The notes under the pieces are model-generated. The model ran no database searches, was not told the DNA's origin, and saw only the letters and a program-made list of their open reading frames with translations. Positions 15,934 to 24,384 of a stretch of 32,124 nucleotides of DNA are shown one piece after another. Numbering within the stretch: the stretch's first letter is position 1; each line of letters begins with the position of its first letter. The stretch is from Rhodospirillales bacterium (GTDB lineage Bacteria > Pseudomonadota > Alphaproteobacteria > JAEULC01), in the NCBI GenBank assembly GCA_016792605.1, contig JAEULC010000241.1, positions 1 through 32,124 on the forward strand. Direction: 5' to 3'. The position numbers and the translations under genes are program-made.

Positions 15934-16785
15934 ATGAGGCATCGTCTCTTGGCTACGGCGGCCGCCGTTGCGATTGCGGCCGGCGCGATGGCAGCCCTTG
16001 CGCCGGCGTCGTTGGCCCAGGCCCCCGAGTCCGGACCTGGAATCGTCGTTTCGATTATCGGGTCCGCCACGATCTCGACCAAGGGCATGTCTCCGGGGAG
16101 CGAGATTTGGGCGGTTTGGTATTCGCTGCCTGCAGGCAAGACCGTCGTGGAACCAGCCAGCGGAGCAAAATGGGCATGGTTCGAGATGGCCCTTGGCGGC
16201 GCAGCCGTCGTGACCGGAACGCCTACGCCCATGTGCCGTCCCGTCAGCGCGGGAGGGTTCCAGGCCGCGGGTTCCGAGCGCGTCTCGGAGGCCGGCGATG
16301 TCGAGGTCTGCAACTATGCGATCCTTCCTGAGTCGCGTACCGAGAACCGGGGAGCCCAGCCGTATGTATTCGCCGGGCTGGCGGTTGGCGGCCCGTGGAA
16401 GGAAGGTATGGAGGACGACATCGACCTCTACCTCAAGGTGAACGGCATGGCCAAAGCGGTGCAGGTCCGTTCCGCGCAGTTCCGCGACGTGGAGAAGGAG
16501 ATCCTCGACGCAGGGGCGATGACGGTCGCGATCCGCAATGTCACGCTGCCGCCCGGCGCCCGGATCGCCGCGACGGATCGCTATCCCACGCTGCGGATGG
16601 TCGGGAGCGGGCAGCTCAACGTTGCCAGAGGCACCGGCGGCGCGCCGAAAGCGCTGGCGGCCCACGAGATGCTCGAGTGGGCGTCGGGGAGCGCCGAAGA
16701 ACAGATTGTCCTGTCGAACAACAGCGGTCAGCCGGCTCAGTTCGTCGAATGGACGGTCGCGCCGGCGCAAGGCGTCAATCCGTAG
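15934..16785 (+). CDS. Secreted protein with two cupin-like halves, unknown function
   Basis: 283 residues from ATG 15934, preceded by GGAGGAGA (15921-15928). A signal peptide (MRHRLLATAAAVAIAAGAMA, cleavage near SLA/QA at 29) sends it to the periplasm. The mature part is beta-rich. Segments EIWAVWYSLPAGKTVV (N-half) and MTVAIRNVTLPPGARI followed by LRMVGSGQLNV (C-half) look like two degenerate cupin barrels; the metal-binding histidines of classical cupins are largely missing. Two Cys residues (CRPVSA, VEVCNYA) could form a disulfide. I do not recognise a named family. It is the first gene of the operon with the amine oxidase-methyltransferase fusion, 35 bases downstream. Confidence 0.8.
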   Translation: MRHRLLATAAAVAIAAGAMAALAPASLAQAPESGPGIVVSIIGSATISTKGMSPGSEIWAVWYSLPAGKTVVEPASGAKWAWFEMALGGAAVVTGTPTPMCRPVSAGGFQAAGSERVSEAGDVEVCNYAILPESRTENRGAQPYVFAGLAVGGPWKEGMEDDIDLYLKVNGMAKAVQVRSAQFRDVEKEILDAGAMTVAIRNVTLPPGARIAATDRYPTLRMVGSGQLNVARGTGGAPKALAAHEMLEWASGSAEEQIVLSNNSGQPAQFVEWTVAPAQGVNP

Positions 16786-16820
16786 GCGGGCGGCCATCGG
16801 CGGGAGGGGTAGGCGCGGCG

Positions 16821-19037
16821 ATGAACAGCGAGACCGACGAGACGGACGCCGGAAAGGATGCGGTCGGATCAGCGCCGTTCAGGGTCGCGATCATCGGCGG
16901 CGGGCCCGGAGGGCTGTTCACTGCCTGGCACCTGGCCGCCAAAGCCGGGCTGAGTTGCCAGATCACGGTGTACGAGGCGAGCGCCCGTCTCGGGGGAGAG
17001 ATCAAGACCGGCCAGTTCGCAGGCGTAGGGCCGTACGAGGCCGGGGTCGCGGAAATCTACGACTATTCCCATTTGGGTCCCGATCCGCTGCACGAGCTGA
17101 TCGTCAAGGAGCTGGGCCTCGAGATCAAGTACATCCGGGGCGGCCCTTGCGTGATCGATGGCAAGATCGTTCTCGAAACCAACGATCTGGCGAGACTCTT
17201 CGGGGAGCAGGCCCGGGACGAAGCGCTCGCGTTCCGCAAGCGCTGCGCCGACCTGCTCAATCCGGAGTCGTATTACCTGGCGGTGGCGGAGGAAGACAAC
17301 GCGCATCCATGGTCGGCGGTGCGCGGCAGCGACCTGCTGGAGCGGGAATTCACCGACGACGTCGCGCGTCGCTACATCCGGGCGATGGCGCACAGCGACG
17401 TTGCCGCCGACCCGCACCAGACAAACGGGCTCACCTTTCTCAAGAACGTCCTGATGGACGTTGAGGGTTACATCAATCTCTGCTCCGTCCTGGGCGGCAA
17501 CGAACAGATCGTGACCCGCCTCGCCGAGGACCTCGACGCCCAGATCCGATTGAACTCGAATGTGACGGCGGTCGAGCCACTCGACGACGGCACGTTCAGG
17601 CTTGAAATGCAGGTCAACGGCGTCGAGGAGAGGGTGATCGCCGACTACGTGGTCGCAGCCCTGCCGCTCAGGGCGCTTTCGACGATCCACTGGCGGTCGG
17701 AGTCTCTCGAGCTCGCGATGGACAAGCACGCGGGCTACTTCGACCGCCCCGGTCACTATATTCGCGCGACCTTCCTGTTCCGCCGCCCCTTCTGGCGCGA
17801 CAAGATCTCGACGGACTGGTGGATGCTCGACGCGTTCGACGGGTGCTGCGTCTATGACGAAGGCACGCGCTACGACTACGGCGCGTATGGGCTGCTGGCC
17901 TTTCTCATTGCCGGAAACCCGGCGCTGGAGCTCACGAACGATTCCGATGAACTCATCGAGCAGCGGTGTCTGGAGGCCCTGCCGCCGGAACTCGCGCACG
18001 GCAAGGAGCTGCTGCTGGACCGACGCATCAATCGCTGGGTGGGATCGGTCAGCGCGATTCCCGGCGGCCTGCCGGTGCGACCGCGCTCGGTCAACCATCG
18101 TCCCGATCCGGTGCACACGCCTCGCTTTGTCCTGGTCGGAGATTACCTGTTCGACGCGACGCTCAATGGGGTGATGGACTCCGCCGAGGTGGCCGGCGAC
18201 ATCATCCTCGCCGATGTCCTGGAGCAACGACGGGCAGGATCGGGGGAGACCAAGGGGGCGGGATCGTCCGCCGATGCGCTCAACGAGGCGCTCGAGCATG
18301 TGGAAGACCTGATGTCCGTACAGTGCATCGCGGACCTACTGGAGGCGGCCTGGGGGCTTACGCCGGGCGCCAGGATCCTGCATGTCGGCTCCGGCGCCGG
18401 GCACATGGTTGCGACGCTCAGGGCACGCGGCTTCGATGCCAGAGGCGTCGAGTCCAGCCGCGAGGCAAGCCAGGCGACCCCGGCGGCGCTCAAGAAGCAC
18501 AATTTCTGGGCCGACTACGCCCGCCTGCCATTCGAGGGCGAGGAATTCGATGCGGTCATCGAGACGGGACTTTATCGTACCGCGCCGCAGAGCGCCGAAG
18601 GTGCGATCGCGGAACTTCATCGGGTGACGAAGCATGGTGTCGTTCTGGGGTCGGTGACGACGGACCTTACGATCGAGATGATCGAGCGCTTCAAGCTGCT
18701 CGAGGGCGTCGAGGTGCTATGCTCGCGCTGGGACTGGGCCGAAAGGTTCTACAAGGCAGGGTTCGTGCACGCGCTGTTCCAGCCCAACCGCCTAGGGGCC
18801 GCGTGGGAGAAGACCAAGGACATGGCCGGATCCGGCCAGTGGTACGAAGATTCGGAGAGCCTGCTCTACTGCGTCTACGAGCGCGCGGCGCAGCGAGGAT
18901 CGCTCGGTCTCTCGAACGCGCCCGCGGCGGCGGCGCGACCGCATGAACGGGGCCTCGCCTCGGCCGGGGTGGCCGGCGCCGAGCCGGCGGACGCGCGGGC
19001 GCCGGCCATCGTCGCGGCGCGGTCTTCATCGGCATAG
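16821..19037 (+). CDS. Fusion of FAD amine oxidase (N) and class I SAM methyltransferase (C)
   Basis: 738 residues in one uninterrupted frame; the ATG at 16821 follows GGGAGGGG (16802-16809). Residues 20-470 form a flavin amine oxidase: FAD motif VAIIGGGPGGLFTAWHL (22-38), YEASARLGGEIK (51-62) and the C-terminal FAD loop VLVGDYLFDATLNGVMDS (437-454). After a Gly/Ser linker (471-485), residues 490-690 form a Rossmann methyltransferase with SAM loop ILHVGSGAGHMV (519-530), acidic GVESS (542-546) and FDAVIETGLY (576-585). An Ala/Arg-rich tail (690-738) looks disordered. The substrate is unknown; oxidation and methylation of one product is the simplest reading. No signal peptide. The gene lies 35 bases after the cupin-like gene and 18 before the anchored protein. 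Confidence 0.88.
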   Translation: MNSETDETDAGKDAVGSAPFRVAIIGGGPGGLFTAWHLAAKAGLSCQITVYEASARLGGEIKTGQFAGVGPYEAGVAEIYDYSHLGPDPLHELIVKELGLEIKYIRGGPCVIDGKIVLETNDLARLFGEQARDEALAFRKRCADLLNPESYYLAVAEEDNAHPWSAVRGSDLLEREFTDDVARRYIRAMAHSDVAADPHQTNGLTFLKNVLMDVEGYINLCSVLGGNEQIVTRLAEDLDAQIRLNSNVTAVEPLDDGTFRLEMQVNGVEERVIADYVVAALPLRALSTIHWRSESLELAMDKHAGYFDRPGHYIRATFLFRRPFWRDKISTDWWMLDAFDGCCVYDEGTRYDYGAYGLLAFLIAGNPALELTNDSDELIEQRCLEALPPELAHGKELLLDRRINRWVGSVSAIPGGLPVRPRSVNHRPDPVHTPRFVLVGDYLFDATLNGVMDSAEVAGDIILADVLEQRRAGSGETKGAGSSADALNEALEHVEDLMSVQCIADLLEAAWGLTPGARILHVGSGAGHMVATLRARGFDARGVESSREASQATPAALKKHNFWADYARLPFEGEEFDAVIETGLYRTAPQSAEGAIAELHRVTKHGVVLGSVTTDLTIEMIERFKLLEGVEVLCSRWDWAERFYKAGFVHALFQPNRLGAAWEKTKDMAGSGQWYEDSESLLYCVYERAAQRGSLGLSNAPAAAARPHERGLASAGVAGAEPADARAPAIVAARSSSA

Positions 19038-19055
19038 TCGATCGAACAAGGGGCA

Positions 19056-19907
19056 ATGATCATGCTCGAAGCAGAGGCAGCAATTGCGCCTCAAGCGTGG
19101 CGGGTCGAGTTTGCGGAAGGCGCAAGAATCGCGCCGGATGGAGGCGACGCCATCACGATCTCGGAGCCTCGCAGCGTCACGGCGGTGCTGACCCCCTTGG
19201 CGACGTCGGACGCGCTTGCGGAGGTCAGTCCGCAGACCGCCGGCGCGCTGATCGTCATCTGGATGCCGCCGGGCGCAAACACGCCGGCGACAATCGAACG
19301 CGACGTCGACGAATGGGTGCGCGGCGCCGGCACGGAAAGGAAAGAGGCGAATGCGCGGGCGGACGTCCGCACGTTGCGCGTGGCGTGGGGCAGGAACCGG
19401 ACGGTGGTCTATGCGAACGAGGGCGACGTCCGCCTTGCGCTCGACGCGATCCTCCGGTTCAGCCTCGCGCAACGGGAGACGCTCGCGCTCAACGCGGCCA
19501 TGCGATCGATGTGGCCCTCGATCGAGGCCGACGCCACCTTCACCCACGCGTTGACGCCACGGGACCGGAAGAAGCAGCCGCACATCAACGAGATGACGGT
19601 GACCGTGACGCGCATGAAGATCGCCTGGCTGCGGCTCAAGGCAAGTCTCGAGCAGGTCGACCCCGCGCTCGCCGAGCCGTCGAAGCGGCTGTTTGCCGAG
19701 CTCGCCGCCGCCGTCTTCCTTTACGACCAAGTGGACGTGCTGGGGCCCAAGGTCCAGTTCGCGCTGGATCACTATGAGATTGCCAACACGCGATTGATCG
19801 ACATGACGCTCGTCCGGCAGGAGCGCATCGAATCCATCGCCGGATACGGCATGATCATCGTATTGCTCGTCTTCCAGACCTGGCTGATCTTCCAGGACCT
19901 GTGGTGA
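19056..19907 (+). CDS. C-terminally membrane-anchored protein, possibly RMD1/YagE (DUF155)-like
   Basis: 283 residues; ATG 19056 (a second ATG two codons on) follows AAGGGG. There is no signal peptide. The N-half is a mixed alpha/beta domain (GALIVIWMPPG near 63-73; AWGRNRTVVYANEGDVRL). The C-half is helical, ending in a charged helix (TRLIDMTLVRQERIESIAGY) and a single transmembrane helix (GMIIVLLVFQTWLIFQDL). This layout, FSLAQ helix then helical pairs then terminal anchor, resembles the RMD1/YagE family, but the similarity is weak. It would sit on the cytoplasmic face of the inner membrane. Third gene of the operon with the cupin-like and fusion genes. Confidence 0.8.
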   Translation: MIMLEAEAAIAPQAWRVEFAEGARIAPDGGDAITISEPRSVTAVLTPLATSDALAEVSPQTAGALIVIWMPPGANTPATIERDVDEWVRGAGTERKEANARADVRTLRVAWGRNRTVVYANEGDVRLALDAILRFSLAQRETLALNAAMRSMWPSIEADATFTHALTPRDRKKQPHINEMTVTVTRMKIAWLRLKASLEQVDPALAEPSKRLFAELAAAVFLYDQVDVLGPKVQFALDHYEIANTRLIDMTLVRQERIESIAGYGMIIVLLVFQTWLIFQDLW

Positions 19908-19919
19908 TCCTTCGGCGCG

Positions 19920-19944
19920 GATCGCCCTGCGGAGCACGGCGATC
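19920..19944. terminator. Hairpin between convergent genes
   Basis: GATCGCC (19920-19926) and GGCGATC (19938-19944) form a 7-bp stem with an 11-base loop, sitting in the 57-base gap between the convergent anchored-protein gene and the reductase gene. No T tract on either side. Its placement suggests a shared bidirectional stop. Confidence 0.4.
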
Positions 19945-19964
19945 GGAGCCCGGCAGGCGCGGCC

Positions 19965-20477
19965 CTAGGCCACGCGGATGCGCTTCTGCCTGGCGTGTGT
20001 CGCGATGACCCGCCCGATAAATTCGGGATCGTCCTGCCATCCGTCCTCACCGTGCCCTGGCATGGCGATGTTGTGGATCAGCGTGCCGAACGGCGGCACG
20101 TAAAGCCCGACGTGATTGGCGGGCATGGCGATGCTGGCGATCGCCTGGTTCGCGCCGTCCTCGTTGCACGTGGCGATGATGCCCAGCGGCTTTCCTTCCA
20201 GCGGGTAGGGCTCGCCGTCGAGCTCCCAGAACACCTCGTCGAGGAACCGCTTGATCAATGTCGAGACGTTGAACCAATGCACCGGCGTCGCGATGATCAG
20301 GCCGTTCGCCTTTACCATTCGCTCCCCTACCGCATGGGCATTGAAGTCGCTCTCGAGGATCTCGATATCCGTTCCGACGCCGAGACGCTCCGCGGCGCGC
20401 AAGGCGCGTCCAAGCAGCGAATAGGCTATGCTCTTTTCGCGCGTGGGAGCGCCGAGAATGCCGAGGAGAGTAGCCAT
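19965..20477 (-). CDS. NAD(P)H-dependent FMN reductase / flavodoxin-fold protein
   Basis: 170 residues. The N-terminal strand and loop LLGILGAPTREKSIAYSLLG (4-23) is the FMN phosphate-binding loop of the NADPH-dependent FMN reductase group. GLIIATPVHWFNVSTLIKRF with LDEVFW (60-85) and PLGIIATCNEDGANQAIAS (98-116) complete the flavodoxin-like fold. It probably reduces free flavin or quinone-like substrates in the cytoplasm. It ends facing the flavoenzyme operon, so it might supply reduced flavin, but no shared regulation is visible. It lies 145 bases downstream of the PAS_5 gene on the same strand. Confidence 0.88.
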   Translation of the reverse strand: MATLLGILGAPTREKSIAYSLLGRALRAAERLGVGTDIEILESDFNAHAVGERMVKANGLIIATPVHWFNVSTLIKRFLDEVFWELDGEPYPLEGKPLGIIATCNEDGANQAIASIAMPANHVGLYVPPFGTLIHNIAMPGHGEDGWQDDPEFIGRVIATHARQKRIRVA

Positions 20478-20622
20478 CGAGGTATGCCTCTTGTAGTGCG
20501 ATGGGCCCGGCCCCGTGCGCCAAGGATCCCCAACCGTTCACCATCGCGCATTTGGTCGGCGGGCTGAATGCGCAGGGGGATCGACAGCAGCTTGATGCTG
20601 TCGACGCTCCGATGCAAAGGCG

Positions 20623-21192
20623 TCACCCCGCCGGTGCACCCGGCAAAGCAGAGCAGGGCACGATGACGACCTCCAGCGGCGGCGGGATCTGCGTTGCCGT
20701 GGCGTGCAGCCGGTCGAAGTCGTAGATCGTGATCCCAAGAATTCCGTAGGGATTGCCGTCGTTGTCATGCAGCGGGAGGTTCAGGCGCTCCGCCCGCTTG
20801 TAGCGGCCCTGGGTCAGCTCGCTCGTGAGCCGGCCATAGGCGATCGCCGGGCGCTCGATAAGGTCGATCCAGCGTTGGCGCAGCTTGTCGCAGTCGCTGC
20901 CGAACAACTCCTCCATCGACTTGCCGCGGATGGAGAACGACCAGGCGAGGTTGATTTCCTCCCCCGCCAGCACGTTCCGGAAGCTTCTCCGCTCCGGCAG
21001 CCAGCGATAGATCCACACATAGGGAAGGCACGCAGGGATCGCGGCCGGCGAAATCTGGTCGCGGCGCGGCACCAGCTGTCCTGCGCGGGCAGCCAGCCAA
21101 TGCGCGAAGACCATGCCGATCCTCTCGTCGACGAAGCCGGGGACCGTGTCGCTGAGCGCGGCCGAGCCGACATGCGTTGCGTGATCGTCCAA
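20623..21192 (-). CDS. PAS_5-type (PF07310-like) PAS domain protein
   Basis: 189 residues of cytoplasmic single-domain type. LVPRRDQISPAAIPACLPYV and WIYRWLPERRSFRNVLAGEE match the typical opening of the PAS_5 family common in alphaproteobacteria ('P.R....P..IP..LP...L'). ERLNLPLHDNDGNPYGILGI lies toward the C-terminus. No output domain follows, so its role is unclear, perhaps a sensory or scaffold protein. The stop is at 20623; the C-terminal tail is Pro/Ala-rich. Divergent from the TauD-like gene, with a 154-base shared promoter region. Confidence 0.85.
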   Translation of the reverse strand: MDDHATHVGSAALSDTVPGFVDERIGMVFAHWLAARAGQLVPRRDQISPAAIPACLPYVWIYRWLPERRSFRNVLAGEEINLAWSFSIRGKSMEELFGSDCDKLRQRWIDLIERPAIAYGRLTSELTQGRYKRAERLNLPLHDNDGNPYGILGITIYDFDRLHATATQIPPPLEVVIVPCSALPGAPAG

Positions 21193-21259
21193 GCGTCACC
21201 TTTCCCGTCTTCAAGTAGAACATATTCCTGACCAGTCGATAAACGGCCACACGTTTTTG

Positions 21260-21282
21260 CCTGGCGGGACATTCTCGCCAGG
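21260..21282. promoter_or_regulatory. Inverted repeat in the PAS_5 / TauD-like divergent promoter
   Basis: CCTGGCG-GGACATTCT-CGCCAGG has perfect 7-bp arms and a 9-base spacer. It lies 68 bases from the PAS_5 start and 65 bases from the dioxygenase start, a suitable place for an operator controlling both. No dedicated regulator lies next to it. An mRNA hairpin role is the alternative. Confidence 0.45.
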
Positions 21283-21346
21283 GTTGGTTGCGCCAGCCCG
21301 GCATGTCGCGCAAGCTGTTGGCGTTGCGCGGTAAAGGAGAAGGGCG

Positions 21347-22387
21347 ATGCGGGACTACTTTCGGCCGGCCGGCCGGTCGGTGTGGACCGCCAAGGAACTA
21401 TCGACCATGACCGACTGGGTCTTCCATTGGCCCGAGCGCAGCCTGGCGGAAATCGACGCCTGCCTGGATCGGGTGAAGGCGCGCGGCGTTCCGTGGTCCG
21501 GCGTGACCGCGGCGGATTTCCCGCTGGAGACGCTGGGCAACTGGCTCCAGGGCATCAAGACGGAGATCGCGACGGGCCGGGGCTTCATCGTCATGCGCGG
21601 CCTCCCAGCCGCCAAGTACGGGCTGGACGACCTGAAGCGGATCTACTGGGGCGTCGGCGCGCATTTCGGCGTGCCCCAGGCGCAGAGCCACCTGGGCGAC
21701 ACGCTCGGCAGCATCATCGACCTGACTGACGAGCAGCCCGACATCTTTCGCCGCCGCGGCTACAACTCCGGCGGCCCGCAGACCGTGCATACCGACTCGT
21801 CCGACATCGTCTCGATGCTCAGCATCACCACGGCCAAGTCCGGCGGCGCGTCCTGCCTGACGAGCGCCCATGCCGTCCACAACCTGATGCTCGACCACGC
21901 GCCCAAGCTGCTGGAAGTGCTGTACCAGGGCTTCCATGTGCGCGGCACCGATACCGACGCGGCGGCGGGCGGCATCGACCTCGTGTCCCCCTACCGCGTG
22001 CCCGTGTATCGGTATACCGAGGGGTGGCTGAACGGGTTCTTCGTCGAGGGCTATGTCCGGCGCACCCTCCTGGCCGGCAATGTGCGGCTAACCCCGCTCG
22101 AAGAGGCGGCGATGCAGGCCTTCATCGCCTTCGCCAACCATCCCGACATGATGACCCACATGCTGCTCGAGCCGGGCGACATGCAGTTCCTCAACAACCG
22201 CACGGTCTTCCACGGCCGGGCGGCGTTCGAGGACCATCCCGAGAAGCCGCGTCGGCGCCACCTGTTGCGGCTCTGGCTGACCGTGCCGGAATGGCCGCGC
22301 ATGGCGCCCGAGCAGGACTACCACGGCGCCGACGTGCGCCAGCGCTGGGCCGCCAATGCCGAGGCCGGGGCCTTGAAGTCGGCCTAG
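21347..22387 (+). CDS. TauD/TfdA-family Fe(II)/2-oxoglutarate dioxygenase
   Basis: 346 residues; the ATG follows AAAGGAGAAGG with good spacing. The iron triad is VHTDSSD (His148, Asp150) and NNRTVFHGR (His289), with the 2-oxoglutarate Arg in RRRHLLRLW (302-310). FIVMRGLP (80-87) is the usual TauD-family strand. The sequence lies closer to the general TfdA-type group (YFRPAGRSVWTAKEL N-terminus) than to classical taurine dioxygenase. It sits 157 bases upstream of xsc on the same strand, which suggests but does not prove a sulfonate substrate. The gap has no clear terminator. Confidence 0.92.
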   Translation: MRDYFRPAGRSVWTAKELSTMTDWVFHWPERSLAEIDACLDRVKARGVPWSGVTAADFPLETLGNWLQGIKTEIATGRGFIVMRGLPAAKYGLDDLKRIYWGVGAHFGVPQAQSHLGDTLGSIIDLTDEQPDIFRRRGYNSGGPQTVHTDSSDIVSMLSITTAKSGGASCLTSAHAVHNLMLDHAPKLLEVLYQGFHVRGTDTDAAAGGIDLVSPYRVPVYRYTEGWLNGFFVEGYVRRTLLAGNVRLTPLEEAAMQAFIAFANHPDMMTHMLLEPGDMQFLNNRTVFHGRAAFEDHPEKPRRRHLLRLWLTVPEWPRMAPEQDYHGADVRQRWAANAEAGALKSA

Positions 22388-22544
22388 CTTCCCCCGGGGG
22401 CGACGGGCCGGGAGCCGCTTGCGTTCCCCTGGTCAATAGTGAGACATTTCTGTTCGTTTTGTCGGGTCCCGCGGCTAGTATCCGCGCCCGGCGGCGGCGC
22501 CTTGCCGGCGCAAGAGCGACGAAAGCGATAGTGGGGAATCCGCG

Positions 22545-24320
22545 ATGAAGATGACGACCGAGGAAGCCTTCGTGAAGGTGCTGCAGCGCCATGGCATCGA
22601 GCATGCCTTCGGCATCATCGGCTCGGCCTTCATGCCGATCTCGGACCTGTTCGGCAAGGCCGGCATCACCTTCTGGGACGTGGCGCAGGAAACCAATGGC
22701 GGGCTGATCTGCGACGGCTATACCCGCGCCACCGGCAAGATCGCCATGGCGATCGCCCAGAACGGCCCGGGCGTCACCGGCTTCGTGACCGCGGTCAAGA
22801 CCGCCTACTGGAACCACACGCCGATGCTTCTGGTGACGCCGCAGGCCGCCAACAAGACCATCGGCCAGGGCGGCTTCCAGGAAGTCGAGCAGATGGCGCT
22901 GTTCCGCGACATGGTCTGCTACCAGGAGGAGGTGCGCGACCCCTCGCGCATCGCCGAGGTGCTGAACCGCGTCATCCTCAAGGCCAAGCGCCTGTCGGCG
23001 CCGGCGCAGATCAACGTGCCGCGCGACTACTGGACCCAGGTGATCGACATCAGCCTGCCGGCGGTGGTCGAGTTCGAGCGCCCCTCGGGCGGCAAGGAGG
23101 CGATCGCGGCCGCCGCGAAGCTGCTGTCGCAGGCCTCGTTCCCAGTGATCCTCTCGGGCGCCGGCGTCGTCATCGGCGGCGCGATCCCGGACACGGTGAA
23201 GCTTGCCGAGAAGCTCGGCGCGCCGGTCTGCAGCGGCTACCAGCACAATGACAGCTTCCCCGGCAGCCACCCGCTCGCCGTGGGGCCGCTCGGCTACAAC
23301 GGCTCGAAGGCGGCGATGCAGCTCATCGCCAAGGCTGACGTGGTGCTGGCGCTGGGCACGCGCCTGAACCCGTTCTCGACCCTGCCGGGCTACGGCATCG
23401 ACTACTGGCCCAAGGACGCCAAGATCATCCAGGTCGACATCAATGCCGACCGCATCGGCCTCACCAAGCCGGTGACGATCGGCATCTGCGGCGACGCCAA
23501 GCTCGTCGCGCAGCAGATCCTGGAGCAGTTGTCGCCGACCGCCGGCAACCAGGGCCGCGAGGCGCGCATGGCGACGATCCACCAGACCAAGTCGGCCTGG
23601 CTGCAGGCGCTGTCGAGCATGGACCACGAGGACGACGATCCGGGCACGACCTGGAACGCCGACGCCCGCAAGCGCGACGCCGACCGCATGTCGCCGCGCC
23701 AGGCCTGGCGGGCGATCCAGGCCGGGCTGCCGTCGAACGCGATCATCTCTTCGGACATCGGCAACAACTGCGCCATCGGCAACGCCTATCCGACCTTCGA
23801 GCAGGGCCGGAAATACCTGGCGCCGGGCCTGTTCGGGCCCTGCGGCTACGGGCTGCCGTCGATCATCGGCGCCAAGATCGGCTGCCCCGACGTGCCGGTC
23901 GTGGGCTTCTCGGGCGACGGCGCGTTCGGCATCTCGGCCAGCGAGATGACCTCGATCAGCCGCCCGGAATGGCCTGGCATCACGATGGTGATCTTCCGCA
24001 ACTACCAGTGGGGCGCGGAGAAGCGCAACTCGATCCTGTGGTACGCGGACAACTTCGTCGGCACCGAGCTCAGCCGCGACCTCAGCTATGCGAAGATGGC
24101 CGAGGGCTGCAGCCTCAAGGGCGTCGTCGTCACGACCCAAGCCCAGCTCACGGCGGCGCTGAAGGAATCCTGCGAGGCGCAGAAGAAGGGCGTGAAGACC
24201 TTCATCGAGGTGATCCTGAACCAGGAGCTCGGCGAGCCCTTCCGCCGCGACGCGATGAAGAAGCCGGTCGTCGTCGCCGGCATCGATCCCAAGGACATGA
24301 TCCCCCAGCGGCCGGCGTAG
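22545..24320 (+). CDS. xsc: Sulfoacetaldehyde acetyltransferase
   Basis: 591 residues. A thiamine-diphosphate enzyme that splits sulfoacetaldehyde with phosphate into acetyl phosphate and sulfite (EC 2.3.3.15). The N-terminus MKMTTEEAFVKVLQRHGIEH and the segments IGQGGFQEVEQMALFRDMVC, MDHEDDDPGTTWN and FRNYQWGAEKRNSILW are hallmarks of Xsc and differ from acetolactate synthase. The catalytic Glu is Glu49 (AQETNG), and the ThDP/Mg motif begins at GDGAFGIS. Full length for the family. This enzyme is central to taurine, isethionate and sulfoacetate carbon use. The usual partner pta and the taurine dehydrogenase/transaminase genes are absent from the window, though xsc pathways can be split. Confidence 0.95.
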   Translation: MKMTTEEAFVKVLQRHGIEHAFGIIGSAFMPISDLFGKAGITFWDVAQETNGGLICDGYTRATGKIAMAIAQNGPGVTGFVTAVKTAYWNHTPMLLVTPQAANKTIGQGGFQEVEQMALFRDMVCYQEEVRDPSRIAEVLNRVILKAKRLSAPAQINVPRDYWTQVIDISLPAVVEFERPSGGKEAIAAAAKLLSQASFPVILSGAGVVIGGAIPDTVKLAEKLGAPVCSGYQHNDSFPGSHPLAVGPLGYNGSKAAMQLIAKADVVLALGTRLNPFSTLPGYGIDYWPKDAKIIQVDINADRIGLTKPVTIGICGDAKLVAQQILEQLSPTAGNQGREARMATIHQTKSAWLQALSSMDHEDDDPGTTWNADARKRDADRMSPRQAWRAIQAGLPSNAIISSDIGNNCAIGNAYPTFEQGRKYLAPGLFGPCGYGLPSIIGAKIGCPDVPVVGFSGDGAFGISASEMTSISRPEWPGITMVIFRNYQWGAEKRNSILWYADNFVGTELSRDLSYAKMAEGCSLKGVVVTTQAQLTAALKESCEAQKKGVKTFIEVILNQELGEPFRRDAMKKPVVVAGIDPKDMIPQRPA

Positions 24321-24384
24321 CCCGCGACGCCGTGGTTTCCAGGCCCTAGGATGCGGTCTCGTCGCATCCAGCCTGGAGACCGCC

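Noticed and set aside
16395-16820. N-terminal extension of the oxidase-methyltransferase fusion
   Set aside because: This part overlaps the cupin-like gene in another frame and is Arg-rich; the ATG at 16821 has a good ribosome site and precedes the FAD motif by the usual distance.
22391-22400. CCCCCGGGGG palindrome after the TauD-like gene as a terminator
   Set aside because: No room for a loop and no T tract; likely a chance GC-rich palindrome.
22545-24320. Acetolactate synthase as the identity of the thiamine-diphosphate enzyme
   Set aside because: The MDHEDDDPGT and FRNYQWGAEKRN segments and the full-length pattern are those of Xsc; no small regulatory ilv subunit is near.
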